64,000 nucleotides of DNA from Haliotis asinina (Eukaryota > Mollusca > Gastropoda > Lepetellida > Haliotidae): contig NC_090280.1 in assembly GCF_037392515.1 (NCBI RefSeq), positions 61,021,504 through 61,085,503 on the forward strand, given 5' to 3'. The stretch's first letter is position 1, and every line of letters starts with the position of its first letter. Positions 49,674-60,319 of the stretch are shown piece by piece. Below the pieces are notes generated by a model that had not been told where the DNA came from, ran no database searches, and worked only from the letters and a program-made list of their open reading frames with translations. The translations under genes and the position numbers were made by a program.

Positions 49674-49680
49674 TATATAT
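49598..49680. repeat. 83-bp alternating purine-pyrimidine tract (GC/GT/AT repeat)
   Basis: TGTATGTG, then (GC)n, (GTGC)n, (GT)n and ACGTATATAT, strictly alternating purine and pyrimidine. Such tracts favour Z-DNA under supercoiling. Confidence 0.97.
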
Positions 49681-50479
49681 TTGTCAAAATGTGTATGAGA
49701 TGTCATGGTAGCTGAAGAATTCATTTATCGTATTTATCGTGTTGACGTTAATTGTGTCCATTGTTAAGAATTTGGTTTTTGCGTGCGTGTGTGCGTGTGA
49801 GTAATGGTTTCCACCCCAGAATTATATTTACACAATTTTGAAGACACATCATGATACATATTATTTGTGTCTTGAATTTGTTTCAGTATTCCTGGTATCT
49901 TTGGATCCCAATACATAAGATACATATATGCAAAAATTGTTCATACGTCTCTTTAAACGTGCTCCAGATTAATTTCGTCACTTTCACTTGTATCATATCT
50001 TCGCTTGAAATTCTTTCATGTACCACTGTCGTTTCTCATCCCAAAACTCTTTATTCAGCTCGTGTGTACGTGAATACATTTCTCTTATACCTTACTCTTC
50101 AAGATCAGCCATCTTATTTTTCCTGTTTTTGTCTGTGACATCTCTTAAGGATTCATCATTATCATCATTTTCCATTTCAGGACGTTCATTTCAGACATCA
50201 TTGAGACATCATGTAAAAGTCTTTGTAAGTTGTGGTTACAATCTAACAGAGGACGTGGTCTCTTCACAGAGAGAAGTGGGTGTCTTCGTCCCACTTCCTT
50301 TCAATTTGAGACATTCCTGGTGGACCCACTGAACACTTTTCGGGACACCGTCTTCCACTGTGTTTTTGCAAGTCACTCAGGCATCGCAAGCACAAGACCA
50401 CAGTCATCGCTAGATGGTATTGTTTGGAGGTTTCGTCACACGTCTAGGGGGGAGGGGGTGGGGTGGTCCTGAATGCATT

Positions 50480-50640
50480 GCTACAAAGTCGCAAATAGGG
50501 AGGTGTTTGGGGTTTAGATCAACCAACAAGTATGCATATGGCTTCTGGGTAAATTGTCAAGCACAAGAACGTCCACAACACTGGGGTTCTTTTTCGAGAT
50601 CAGAAGGAATACCTCGATGAAATTCAACGTAGAGATAAAC
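50480..50640 (-). pseudogene. Decayed ORF with a DLNP-type motif, minus-strand cluster
   Basis: On the minus strand one frame reads FHRGIPSDLEKEPQCCGRSC and then KPYAYLLVDLNPKHLP across a stop codon. It has the look of a conserved motif (hydrophobic stretch, Asp-Leu-x-Pro), similar to short proteins I associate, from memory only, with Polinton-like elements. It is the last member of a same-strand series. No start codon is defined. Confidence 0.3.
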
Positions 50641-50779
50641 ACAGGTTTGAATGGCACTTACAATGGCTGCCATCGTTTGTAAAGCCATATAATACATTCA
50701 GGATAAGTTTAATATTCACCCTTTCAAGAAGGTGTTTCACTAAGTACATTTTCCCACAGGAGGTTGGTCCTCAGACGAA

Positions 50780-51040
50780 TCATGGTAAATAGACGTTACT
50801 GCCTAAATTCTTCCTCTGGTTTGGGCAGTACTTTCTGATGAATGTGGTTGCACTGGTTGCATCACACACGCTGGTACTTGTTTTGGGGGTGGTGGTGGTG
50901 GTGGTGGAGGGTGATAGAAGTGATACTTGTGATGCTCGTCTGTGTTCATTCATGAGATGTCTAGCCATGGCATCCCTTCTCGAAAACATGTGAGTGCAGA
51001 CAGGATGCGTTGTTGACTGCATGGTGGTCCGAGTCTAAAT
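50780..51040 (-). pseudogene. Short ORF with a C2H2-finger-like segment
   Basis: Minus-strand ORF of about 80 codons. Near its start CTHMFSRRDAMARHLMNEH resembles the helix half of a C2H2 finger (Phe, Leu and two His spaced RHLMNEH), but only one Cys of the CX2C pair is present in this frame. The rest is low complexity (Thr run). Likely broken. Confidence 0.35.
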
Positions 51041-51079
51041 GGCAGGGAACCTGTTTACTAACTCCTTTTATCTAAAGTC

Positions 51080-51417
51080 CTATTTTCATTTTCTTTCTTG
51101 GCACTCCTCCACTGTGGTCTGCCTTGGCCGACAGGTTGCCTTTCTCTCTTCAACTTCGCTTTGGCCTATTCAATGATTTGTTAAGTAGGGTTAACGAAAT
51201 TAATCTTAGGCTGCTATGAGGTTTCTGGGTTTTGTATGTCTGTCTTCCACTCTCGGTCATACAGTTCCAAATACTGATCGACATACATCGTGGCAGATTT
51301 TTGTCCTCCGCGTATAACTGAATGATAAAGATCTCCTTTCCCTTCAGCACGGAGCATGTAAAACCGTGTCCATTTATCGGCATGGGGTACGTAAAGCTTG
51401 TATTGTGTATATTTCAT
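51080..51417 (-). pseudogene. Decayed ORF starting YTQYKLYVPHADKW, minus-strand cluster
   Basis: A 67-codon ORF from an ATG near 51417, containing VPHADKWTRFYMLRAEGKG and YLELYDREWKT. After the stop the same frame continues with a Lys-rich segment (AKAKLKREKGNLSAKADHSGG) broken by two further stops, so the ancestral protein was about 110 codons and basic at its C-terminus. I do not recognise a named family. The compact same-strand context suggests a mobile or viral gene set. Confidence 0.4.
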
Positions 51418-51631
51418 GATGAAAAATGGGAGCGTATGGAGGTGTCACTGTAACTGGCCTGAGGCTAAATGAAGCTAGATTGCCTTTGTGGCCCTTTATG
51501 TAGACATCTTAATTGACCTTCAGCTTTCATGGATTGTTCAATATCACTGTCATCATCTTTTTTGCGTCGCCATACATGAATGACAAAACTAAGACAGGTG
51601 TATTTGTACCAAAATGTACTAAGGTAGTGCT

Positions 51632-51886
51632 CTATTGAATGGCCCCATCTCCAAGTGTATTGACAAACTGTGATTTTAACACACATGCTACAATAGGCAT
51701 GTAACTGACAAATACTCTTCCATCTGTAGCCCATAGGGGGTGATCTAATCCACGTAACATTGCAAGATAGTTATTTCTATGATTTATGGTGAGGAAATGA
51801 CGTCTTTCATACCGAGTCACCGGTAATCCTCCCTGTAATAACCTTCTGATAATAAAACTGATGGCAAGAATTTGTTCTGTGTTCAT
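51632..51886 (-). pseudogene. Decayed short ORF, minus-strand cluster
   Basis: An 84-codon ORF from an ATG near 51886. The first half (TEQILAISFIIRRLLQGGLP, then VTRYERRHFLTINHRNNYL) has the pattern of a small basic helical protein often found in Polinton-like elements of invertebrates; this comparison is from memory and weak. The frame ends at 51632, where coding sense seems to shift to the overlapping frame at 51465-51734. Confidence 0.35.
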
Positions 51887-52285
51887 TTCTAAGATGTCCT
51901 GTCAAACTTCCTCAACATCCTGAAACCTTAAAAACTAAAAACTAAAATAATGTTTCAACATGCACCTAGACATAATTCTAGAAAACCACCTATTATTTCT
52001 AGCTTGACTAATATCTTAATGAGATCAGAACTCGAGAAAACTTCTATTTATACAAGCGACTGCACATAAACAACCAATGCAAATATACTATTAATATTGA
52101 TTTATTGCTAATATTCACAAAGAAAAATATACAGTATTTTACATCACAATTTTTGGTTATTCATGTAAATCCACATGACTACCAAAGCGGGCCACCGCTT
52201 TTCTCGTGTCTATTTAGTCTTGATTTCACAGCAATCCGCAAAGACAGTGTTGTCATCTTGGTAATGTCCACAAACATCCATGATA

Positions 52286-52720
52286 TCACAGAATGGATAG
52301 TAGTGGTATCACGTTCAAACAATGTCTAAACCAAGAATAGTCGGTCACTCCAAAATGCCTAGTCATTGGGGTTACAGAAGCTCCCATCTGATTTTGATGA
52401 TCTTCCTGAAAGAGGCAAGGAACCATGTCCTTGAGTTCAGGCATTACCTGGACACCGTCTGTCAGTTTCTTCCTCTGGTCTATGGACAACAAAATACCTT
52501 TAGCAGTAGGTACGACATTTCCCATCTGGAAATTCATATACCACTGTCTGAAGCCCTCGCCATTGCTCTCCAAGGTAGCATACATGTTCCCTCCAACATG
52601 TGCAAAGAACCTGAATGACCAGACGTCATATACTCCTCCAACTGGTTGAACAAACGTGAAAGTTCCAATCAGTGCTTTAAAGTTAACACAGTGTCTCGTA
52701 GTATAGCACTTGCCACTAGC
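52286..52720 (-). pseudogene. PC4/Sub1-like domain ORF, probably broken
   Basis: An open minus-strand frame of about 145 codons between 52720 and 52286. It contains CYTTRHCVNFKALIGTFTF, VYDVWSFRFFAHVGGN and then the block FRQWYMNFQMGNVVPTAKGI followed by LLSIDQRKKL and MPEL. The last part matches the PC4 (p15, Sub1) pattern: an Arg-x-Trp-Tyr strand, a turn, P-T-x-K-G-I-x-L, then D-Q-x-x-K-L. PC4 domains bind single-stranded DNA. The frame begins after TAG at 52721-52723, which overlaps a splice-acceptor-like site, so the 5' part is missing or on another exon. The gene may be cellular, but neighbours on the same strand are also decayed short ORFs. Domain recognition is by eye. Confidence 0.5.
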
Positions 52721-52949
52721 CTACACATCATACATTCTGATGTGAATTTTTACTGCATCTTTCAATGTTTTGCTGTCACAAACACATCACCTCCTAACTC
52801 CAGATCACAGCGGGTACCCTGTAACTCTGTCTTATCATCATCATCATCATCCCTCCGTCCCAAGAATCTGGCTGCTTAATGTTCTCCATTGAATAGGTGC
52901 ACTTGTACACATTGTTCAAAACCGTGGGGTCCACCACTAAGGTGGCGGT

Positions 52950-53198
52950 CTATTTTAGTGTTTTGATTTTCCTACAAAGGATACAATGTATGCTGTTAAA
53001 GTATGCAAATTCACGGAAAATACACGGAATTCTCGATCTAGTTTCTGATGTGAACAAAAAGACCATTATGTAAGCTCTGCTCTGCTGATTCATGATACCC
53101 CATTGCTCCAGCAAGATGACCACAGGTTCCACATTCTCTGTGTCTTTCAAATCCCTGACATTATGTCGAAAGGTGTTCATATCCGAAGAGTCCATCAC
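52950..53198 (-). other. Unidentified minus-strand ORF upstream of the PC4-like ORF
   Basis: 82 codons, containing MDSSDMNTFRHNVRDLKDTE and VEPVVILLEQWGIMNQQSRA, more protein-like than random. No family recognised. It would be the first member of the minus-strand cluster. Confidence 0.25.
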
Positions 53199-53989
53199 GA
53201 CATATGTAGTGCAAGTGACGGTATGTGAAAAACAAGGTGATTTTTATGCATAACAAACGTAATGTGATGCCCGAAGAGGTGTCATGAACATATAAGGAAC
53301 CTTGACTTGATGTTTGCACTCTGACCATGTTCTTCCTTTTTCTGAAACTGCTTGAAAGTATAAATCTCCTCAGAATCCATCTGCCTTCTCTGTGTAATTT
53401 CTGTCATCTCTTCTCAGACATGTGAGCTTCAACCAGGTATTGTGGATGGATTATTACTTGTATAGCCTTCTCACTCTGAACGTGTGTTCTGGCATTAGTG
53501 TTGTATACTTGCGACGGATTATCTGTACGATCTAAATCAGAATCATGATATTATAGATGAAATCGATACCTAGACCAAGAGTATCATTGACATTGTTAAA
53601 TTACCCCCTTTACCACAAGGCCGGAAATCAACCCTTTGAGAATATTTCACTTGAACAAGCGATTTAATTTGTTTCAAGTATCAAATTTCTCTTTTATGCG
53701 CTGTCATAGCAAAAGTTGATTCTAGCGGACGTCAACACATCTCAAGCAAGCAAAATGTTGCATGCATGTTTCGTTTCCTAAAGTGTGTGAGGTAAGTATT
53801 GCTGATTTTGAGTTTTTATGGTGACCTGAAACTAATGTATAGTTGAGATATGAAACTAAACATAAAAACAGCTGCATGTGTATAATTTTCTAGGTGAGGA
53901 GAGCTCTTGTTGCGTCGCCCCTCGTAAGGGTCTCTTCGATCACATAGAGCGTTTTTATTGCATGTTTTTTTATGTTGGTTCCTTTGTTG
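53199..53989. other. No supported gene
   Basis: Nothing recognised apart from short ORFs. Confidence 0.45.
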
Positions 53990-54045
53990 TTTAACGTTGA
54001 ACCCAGCAACATCTCAGCTATATGACGGAGGTTAGTAATATACAT
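53990..54045 (-). repeat. Abalone-type SINE fragment
   Basis: ACGTTGAACCCAGCAACATC, then TCAGCTATATGACGGAGG, corresponding to the tail-side quarter of the family. Confidence 0.45.
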
Positions 54046-54171
54046 ACATTTGCACAATTAATTAAATGGCTTTCACATGTCCTAATGCGTTTGTTCATTA
54101 CAGGATTATCCTATGTCTGGTTAGCCCGAGATTGTGACGATATAAATCACTTCATGTTAGATTTTAAAGAG

Positions 54172-54446
54172 TCAGTGAGTGAGTGAGTTTAGTTTTACGC
54201 CACACTCAGCAATATTCCAGCTACATGGCGGCGGTCTGTAAAATACTTGAGTCTGGACCAGACAATCCAGTGATCAACAACATGAGCATCGATCTGCGCA
54301 ATTGGGAACCGATGACATGTGTCAACCAAGTCAGCACGCCTGACCACCCGATCCCGTTAGTGGCTTGTTACGACAAGCATAGTCGCCTTTTATGGCAAGC
54401 ATGGGTTGCTGAAGGCCTATTCTACCTCGGGACCTTAACGGGTCTA
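54172..54446 (-). repeat. Abalone-type SINE, full length and well preserved
   Basis: The best-preserved copy: GTGAGTGAGTGAGTTTAG, CGCCACACTCAGCAATATTC, CCAGACAATCCAGTGATC, GTGTCAACCAAGTCAGCACG, CGATCCCGTTAGTGGCTTG, GCCTTTTATGGCAAGCATGG and CTACCTCGGGACCTTAACGG. About 275 bp including tail. Confidence 0.92.
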
Positions 54447-54595
54447 AATTTTAAAGAACGTTGTATAGATATTAATATACAACACTGGAATAGTAAAATA
54501 AGTAACTGATCATTTCTTGTAAATTATAGTGCAATTAATCGTGATACAAGAATCATCTTTTTCTGTAAGCTTATGAGCAATCCCACCCAAATCTC

Positions 54596-55020
54596 ATGCC
54601 AATCGTACCGATTAAACCGATTGCTGTTGCCAAAGTCAGATTGGTAAAGCATAACGCTGCATTCGTCTCATACATTTTGAGAATGATTTATGTAAGAATA
54701 AACCGTACAAATGTGTGTGTGGGTCAGTGTATTTACCCCATCCGTGGACGAATGTTTGGAAGAGGATTCACCCAACCCATTACAGGGCATGAATATATTA
54801 GATTAGTGTTCAACCCCTCTGGTAGGACTCCTTCAGTCAAGTTGGTATTTAGAGTGGGGGGGAACCCAGTTGATCAGCTGGGTCTTTGGTCTTTGACATA
54901 CGATATGTCTGTCATTGCCTGTTGTGTAAGTTTCCGAAGTGACATGATAAACAACCCTAAGACCAACCAAGTCTTAAAAGCCTTCGAAGGTCCCTTCATG
55001 ACATTTGTCAGCTTTTGTTT
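54596..55020 (+). CDS. Unidentified coding-like segment at the start of D2
   Basis: The ORF runs on to 55144, but after about 55020 it enters a LINE fragment. The first 140 codons look protein-like: CIYPIRGRMFGRGFTQPITG, HEYIRLVFNPSGRTPSVKLV and AFEGPFMTFVSFCF. The last motif recurs in D1 as AVEGPVMVFVKFCF (about 46425-46475), an amino-acid-level similarity that suggests real coding history. A splice-acceptor-like CAG at 54727 would start an exon after an AT-rich lead. No family recognised. Confidence 0.35.
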
Positions 55021-55397
55021 CAATCAATCAGTTTATTGCATGAAAGCCAGTGGCCCATATACAAAATATATATGTATAGTATGTACAACATATACAACGT
55101 ATGACACATGTTACAGTGAATCTCTTCTCAATAAGAGCGCATGATGAATAAATAGAGCTATCTCGTGTTGTAATAGGGATGCTTTACTTGAAAGTATTGA
55201 ATAAAGTTTTGTAGCATTCTTGTATGATCGTAGCCATGGCGGGAAATACATCTGCCTTAAATCATTATATACAGGACAGATAAATAAAAAGTGAAATTCA
55301 TTCTCAACAGTGTTACAGAATGGACAGAGCCTTTGTGATTTTATACCGGATGAACATCTTCCTTGATTGATACATAACTCATTTAGACCTAATGTCA
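55021..55397 (-). mobile_element. 5'-truncated LINE fragment (3' end of ORF2 and tail)
   Basis: The minus-strand ORF 55111-55398 encodes the C-terminal region of a LINE ORF2 protein, with a zinc-like cluster CPFCNTVENEFHFLFICP followed by VYNDLRQMYFPPWLR. A 3' UTR and a short ATTG-type tail end at about 55022 (plus strand AATCAATCAGTTTATTGCAT). This is a different LINE family from the one at 11-19 kb. Clade not resolved. It is absent from the matching place in D1. Confidence 0.75.
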
Positions 55398-55408
55398 TGT
55401 CAGACGTT

Positions 55409-55799
55409 TATTGACTGATTTAGTGTGGTTTCGTGCTTTCCCTGTTATAGCAACTGATTAAGTGTGTTTTCGTGCTTTCCGTGTTATAGCAACAGATTTA
55501 GTGTGGTTTCGTGCTTTCCCTGTTATAGCAACTGATTTAGTGTGTTTTCGTGCTTTCCGTGTTATAGCAACAGATTTAGTGTGGTTTCGTGCTTTCCCTG
55601 TTATAGAAACTGATTTAGTGTGTTTTCGTGCTTTCCCTGTTATAGCAACAGATTTAGTGTGTTTTCGTGCTTTCCCTGTTATAGCAACAGATTTAGTGTG
55701 TTTTCGTGCTTTCCCTGTTATAGCAACTGATTTAGTGTGTTTTCGTGCTTTCCCTGTTATAGCAACTGATTTAGTGTGTTTTCGTGCTTTCCCTGTTAT
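55409..55799. repeat. 39-bp minisatellite, 10 copies
   Basis: The unit TTTAGTGTGTTTTCGTGCTT, TCCCTGTTATAGCAACTGA is repeated ten times. The first five copies alternate between two variants (GTGGTTTCG..CCCTG with AACTGA, and GTGTTTTCG..CCGTG with AACAGA), later ones are uniform. As 39 is a multiple of three and no frame has a stop, long ORFs run across it on both strands; these are not genes. One related unit exists in D1 at about 46490-46530. Confidence 0.93.
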
Positions 55800-57540
55800 G
55801 TATGACATTTTTACCCACATGAAGCACAAGGATGAAACGGATTTCACTGAATCTGCGCTGGCGACAACAATCGTCCGATATATCTGGGGCAGGTCAATCA
55901 CTGAGTATTCTCCAACAGCTGACGTATTCTGTCCTGATTATCCAGCAGCACTTAGCACAAGATATATGCTTAATCTGGATCCTATCCCCAAACACAGACA
56001 AGGTTACGAGACTGAGGGCAGACGCTGCCATAATCATTCATCAAAGCACTGTATCAAGATTATTTCCACTAGTTCGCAAGTAAATGGAGTGTATGTTCCA
56101 GTAACAAGTTGAGTGATTATAAACGGTTTATTCATTTGAATAGTCATGTAGTTATAATGACAATGTCCAGCATCAGTCGAGAGGAAAGAGGGACGTGGGA
56201 CGTGGCAGCTATAACTCAGAAATAGAATGGACCATGGGCACCTATTTTCAGAAATGTCCTTGGCTATCAAAATGTCTTGTCGCTTGAAATTAACTTTAGT
56301 GTCTAGATCCACTCCTTTTGATGCTATTTAGACAAAATGTTAACGTAAACAATACATACTGACATACTATTCATTGGTTTTCTTACAGTTTATACTTGAA
56401 TACGTAACCAGGTGCATTTCAGTATATATGTTCTTAAAGCCGAGCTTCAACAATGAAGGGCATTTTGAACAACATTAGTCCATTTAATTCTTGGATTTGT
56501 TAGGTTTTCATGCACAATTTTATTATGTTAAACTGGTAGTGTTATAATAAGTAACTTTGATAGTTAGTGACCATGCCCTCGAGACGGTTGAAGTAACGCA
56601 AACAAATGTCCCCCTAAGAGAGTGTGTAAGTTCCATGTAATTTGAGTTTTTTTATGCAAGCTAGGGGTAATGCTGTGGGATTCATTTCCTATAGAATGGG
56701 GGATTATAACATATTAGCTCTGTTTATGAGATTGCCTGACAAAAGCTCCACATGACTATTTTATACATACAGTTGAATTTACAGATTGTGCAGATCGTGT
56801 TAACACTGAACAAGTAATTAATGAATGAAACGGTGAGAAGATCTTGTTAACACTCAAGACCATCTTCCTCCTTAAGAGCACCTTGACAAAAAACAACACT
56901 TAAGTGTCTTCATTGTTCCTTTCAAACCCAATTTGGAATACCCTTCTCAAGACCAACCACCTCCTCAAGACCAGCTAAGTACTCAGACCACCTTGAGAAA
57001 ACATAATTTTGGGCCTGCTTTTGTCTCATTTGTTATTTTTGCTAAGGGGCTTTTGTCCAAGGGATTTTGTGTATGAGACTTCGGTTCCGTGGGGCTTTTG
57101 TCTGTCCACAGTTTATGATCATTACTTGTCAGCATCATATCCATACTCTTGAATATCAGTGAAACATAACTGAAACACTGTGAAAGATTTGTTCACTGGC
57201 CTTGTTATACTTTCTTCACACTATGAAATGACTGTCATCGATACGTTAAATTTAGGTAGTTTGATGAACTGATGTTGGGAACTTGCAGAAAGTTGACACA
57301 ATGTCCGAGATAGTTGACTAAAACTAGTAGGATACCAAAATGCCACCCGTACAGTTTTGGACACTCCCGCCTCAAAAATAGGTCAAGGTTATCATTTGCC
57401 TTCTTCAGTTGATGTATTGTCAAATTATGTTAAGAAGTCTATTGTCTTTGTGGTTTTCTCAACATAGAGATTTCTCCAACAGAAAATACCAATAATACGC
57501 GTTTGCAAGAACAGCCACAGAACACAAGGATAAAAAAACC

Positions 57541-59280
57541 CAACCTAAACGTCGGATCCGAGTGTCTTCGACTTTACATAAGGGCTTTCTCGTGAGTGGT
57601 GCATTGTTTTGTCCTTTCCTTGGTTTCTATTTGTCATGTGCAAACTTGACATGCCTTTGCGTGCGTTTGTGCCGGTTTGCAACCGCTGAAGCAATAAACT
57701 ATCTTCTTTATCGAAAATTATCGATGGTATTATCATACTCAGCATATAGATAGGATTGTCCAACTGGCTCGATGTTTGATGCCCTGCTTCTACACGACAG
57801 GTTGCATCAAACAAACGTGGTGTATTATATGTACAGTTAACTGCAGTCACTATATGGCTGCAATACTGCTGATGTCGCTAAAGTCTCACCTCTCATTCTC
57901 CTCAGTAAACATGCATTGATAATGACACTTCTAATGACACCGCACCCAATATGAAATGCTAGGTGTTCTTTGAAATTATAGACATATTATTGCAGCATTT
58001 TCATTATTATTCTAAACAGCGAAATGCTAAATTTAATGTGAATCGAAAAAGGTGCTTTCAGTAAAATATGGATTTGCACACAAACACAGGCATGAGCTGC
58101 GACAATATGACACATCTCATTCAACTTCGAAATGCATGAATAAAAAAACAAAAAAAATGTATACACAGGACAGTTCTCACTCCATTATATTTTACGCTAC
58201 GTTATTTATTTACAGCTATATTAATACACCAAATATTCTCCTCCAGATATAAAGCTAGGTAATGTGAATGACCACTGTCCATCTATACTTTATTCTATAT
58301 AACTAGGCCATTATGGCACTATCGGAAATAGAAAAAGGCTGTTACTCAGCATCCTACAGTTTACACAACTGCAAATAGCATGTGTCAAAATAACCCTCTT
58401 TGGCCTAACTGGGTATTCAGTGCTTGATAAAACTTTTAAAAAATATTATCAGCTGCTGAAAACAATAAATCCGACTATAGATGGCAATTAGGTCACTCAG
58501 CCAGGAATAACAACGTACCATCGACTCACCTGGCATGAAATGCATGTGCTGTCTACAGACACAAGAGGTCATCTCAAAGATATTTTGTTTCTTTTCATGT
58601 GCATTGAATATGTCTCATCTATCGATTAACAATTTACATATCTTTGTTTCATAAAGTTTATGATGTAATGCATAAACAAGCATAATGTCTGATAGCCGAA
58701 ACATTATATTAAAAGTCTCAAAATATATAGGTTGCATGACCACTTGAAAAGTGACATTACTGGATAATAATTTCGAATTGTCATGACACGCCGAGTACAT
58801 CCACATTTTAAATCCCCTTAAAGAATTATCATATCACAGGTGATATCTCTATCCCACGAGCGACCCCAACCATCGTCTGCGCTGAGTCTACCCACTTACT
58901 CAGCTCCAACTGTTTCAGTAGAAGAAATCACTGTGGAGTTATAATCTGGAAAAAACTTATTTTTGTCCTGGTTTTGCTTTTGAGACGCTCGCCATTGACT
59001 TAAACCCTGCACTGCTCATTTCTTCACTGATTTCCCATCAGTGAAGTCCCTTTTTCATGTTCCCTATCTCCCTGCCACTGAGACTGTAGTTAGACTGAAG
59101 TCAGTTTGACATATATTTACCACTTTCACATATTGACTACTTGAATTCTAGAGACAATTGTGAAAACAAACATTTTCGACAATGCTTTGGGCCGACATTA
59201 CAACATAAAATATGTCTGTCTGTATAACTACAACATATTTTCAGTTGGTGATATATGGTTTGACAAGTATTTGGTGAACT
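57541..59280. other. No supported gene; possible LINE/SINE tail fragment at 57848-57893
   Basis: TATATGGCTGCAATACTGCT then GATGTCGCTAAAGTCTCACC resembles the shared LINE/SINE 3' end. The rest holds only short ORFs. Confidence 0.4.
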
Positions 59281-59474
59281 GAATGAAGAAATCTAATCAA
59301 ACTTGTGTGTAGACATAATAGGTTATCAATGGCGTTCGGTGTACCATCAACTATAACTAGTTTCCATATCACCAGACATTTATCTGAGCCGTTATGGCAC
59401 ACACTGACAACTGGAAATGGTTCCAATATCAATCTCCACGATATATGAATCCAGCAGGTTATAATGTCTGTGTT

Positions 59475-59660
59475 CTTAACATCCGGTCAATGAAGCGACC
59501 CTGAAATGTCACTCCTGAAGCTCGTTTCAGCACAAAGTGAGTAAATTCACTCTTGCTTGGCGCAGTTCGGAATTCGACTTCTTTCCTGTAACCACTTCTA
59601 TCGCAGGCAACAGATTTACAAAGCCGATAGTTGATTGGGGACTTTCGTATTTAAAACCAC
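59475..59660. repeat. Diverged repeat F, copy 2
   Basis: AGCTCGTTTCAGCACAAAGT, CTTGCTTGGCGCAGTTCGG and CTATCGCAGGCAACAGATTT match copy 0 at 41150-41420. Confidence 0.5.
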
Positions 59661-59904
59661 TGTACAAGTTTCCGTAAAATCCGATCAAACTCTTTCGGTA
59701 GGATTGAAGTGATTTTGGTAAGAGGTTTTCTTATTTGCACTATGAGAACCCGACTGATACCAGAGAGACAATCACTGAGGTCATGAAACAGTGACTAAAT
59801 CAAGGATGAAGACTCATTAGTTGCCCATATTTGGAAAATTATCGGCACAAGTACTTTTGACTTAGGAAACTCGTGTAATCGAAACTGACCATGTCAATTT
59901 TGTG

Positions 59905-60056
59905 AGAGTGATTTAGTTGTTAGCCGCTTTTAGCATTATTCCATCAATATCTCTATACCAGAAATGAGTTACACGCACTGCACCCATGTGGGGAATCGAA
60001 CCCGTGTTTCAGCGTGACGACCGAAAGCTTTAACGAGTAAGCTATCCCACCGCGCT
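59905..60056 (-). repeat. tRNA-derived SINE, full length
   Basis: On the minus strand: GCGGTGGGATAGCTTACTCG then TTAAAGCTTTCGG (A-box region), GGGTTCGATTCCCCACATGG (B box), TTTCTGGTATAGAGATATTG, GGAATAATGCTAAAAGCGGC and AACTAAATCACTCTCAC tail. The best example of this family here. Not a tRNA gene: it lacks an acceptor stem and a standard 72-76 nt fold. Confidence 0.85.
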
Positions 60057-60121
60057 AAACTCCTGTAAACTGACAGAGATACCATTGATATGATGTGTAT
60101 TACTGCCTGACAAGTATTAGA

Positions 60122-60319
60122 TGAACGCGTTTGTGACAGTCAGGCAGAGCAAGTAATCTGGACGAATACACTTGGTTGCTACAGGTAGATTGGCGATTAA
60201 GCAAGTGCAATACATGCTGATGAACGCGTTTGTGACAAGCAGGCGTAGCAAGTAATCTGGACGAATACACTTGGTTGCTACAGGTAGAATGGTGATTACG
60301 CACGTGCAATACATGCTGA
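60122..60319. repeat. 99-bp tandem repeat, two copies
   Basis: GAACGCGTTTGTGACA...GCAATACATGCTGA is repeated directly with a period of 99 bp and about ten differences. Confidence 0.92.

Larger units (their letters stand above)
54935..59450. repeat. Duplicated segment D2
   Basis: Collinear partner of D1 (46344-49600). It carries two later changes absent in D1: a LINE 3' fragment (55021-55397) and a tenfold expansion of a 39-bp unit (55409-55799). After the expansion, collinearity resumes at TATGTATGACATTTTTACCC. Confidence 0.7.

Noticed and set aside
55458..56112. Long ORFs of 147 and 216 codons on opposite strands
   Set aside because: Both run across the 39-bp minisatellite (13 codons per unit); the repeated peptide is a by-product. 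Only the D2-derived part after 55800 has possible coding history.
59990..60056. Possible tRNA gene on the minus strand (A and B boxes visible)
   Set aside because: No acceptor stem and no complete cloverleaf; the sequence continues into a SINE body and tail. The same applies to the heads at 21950, 25041 and 30415.
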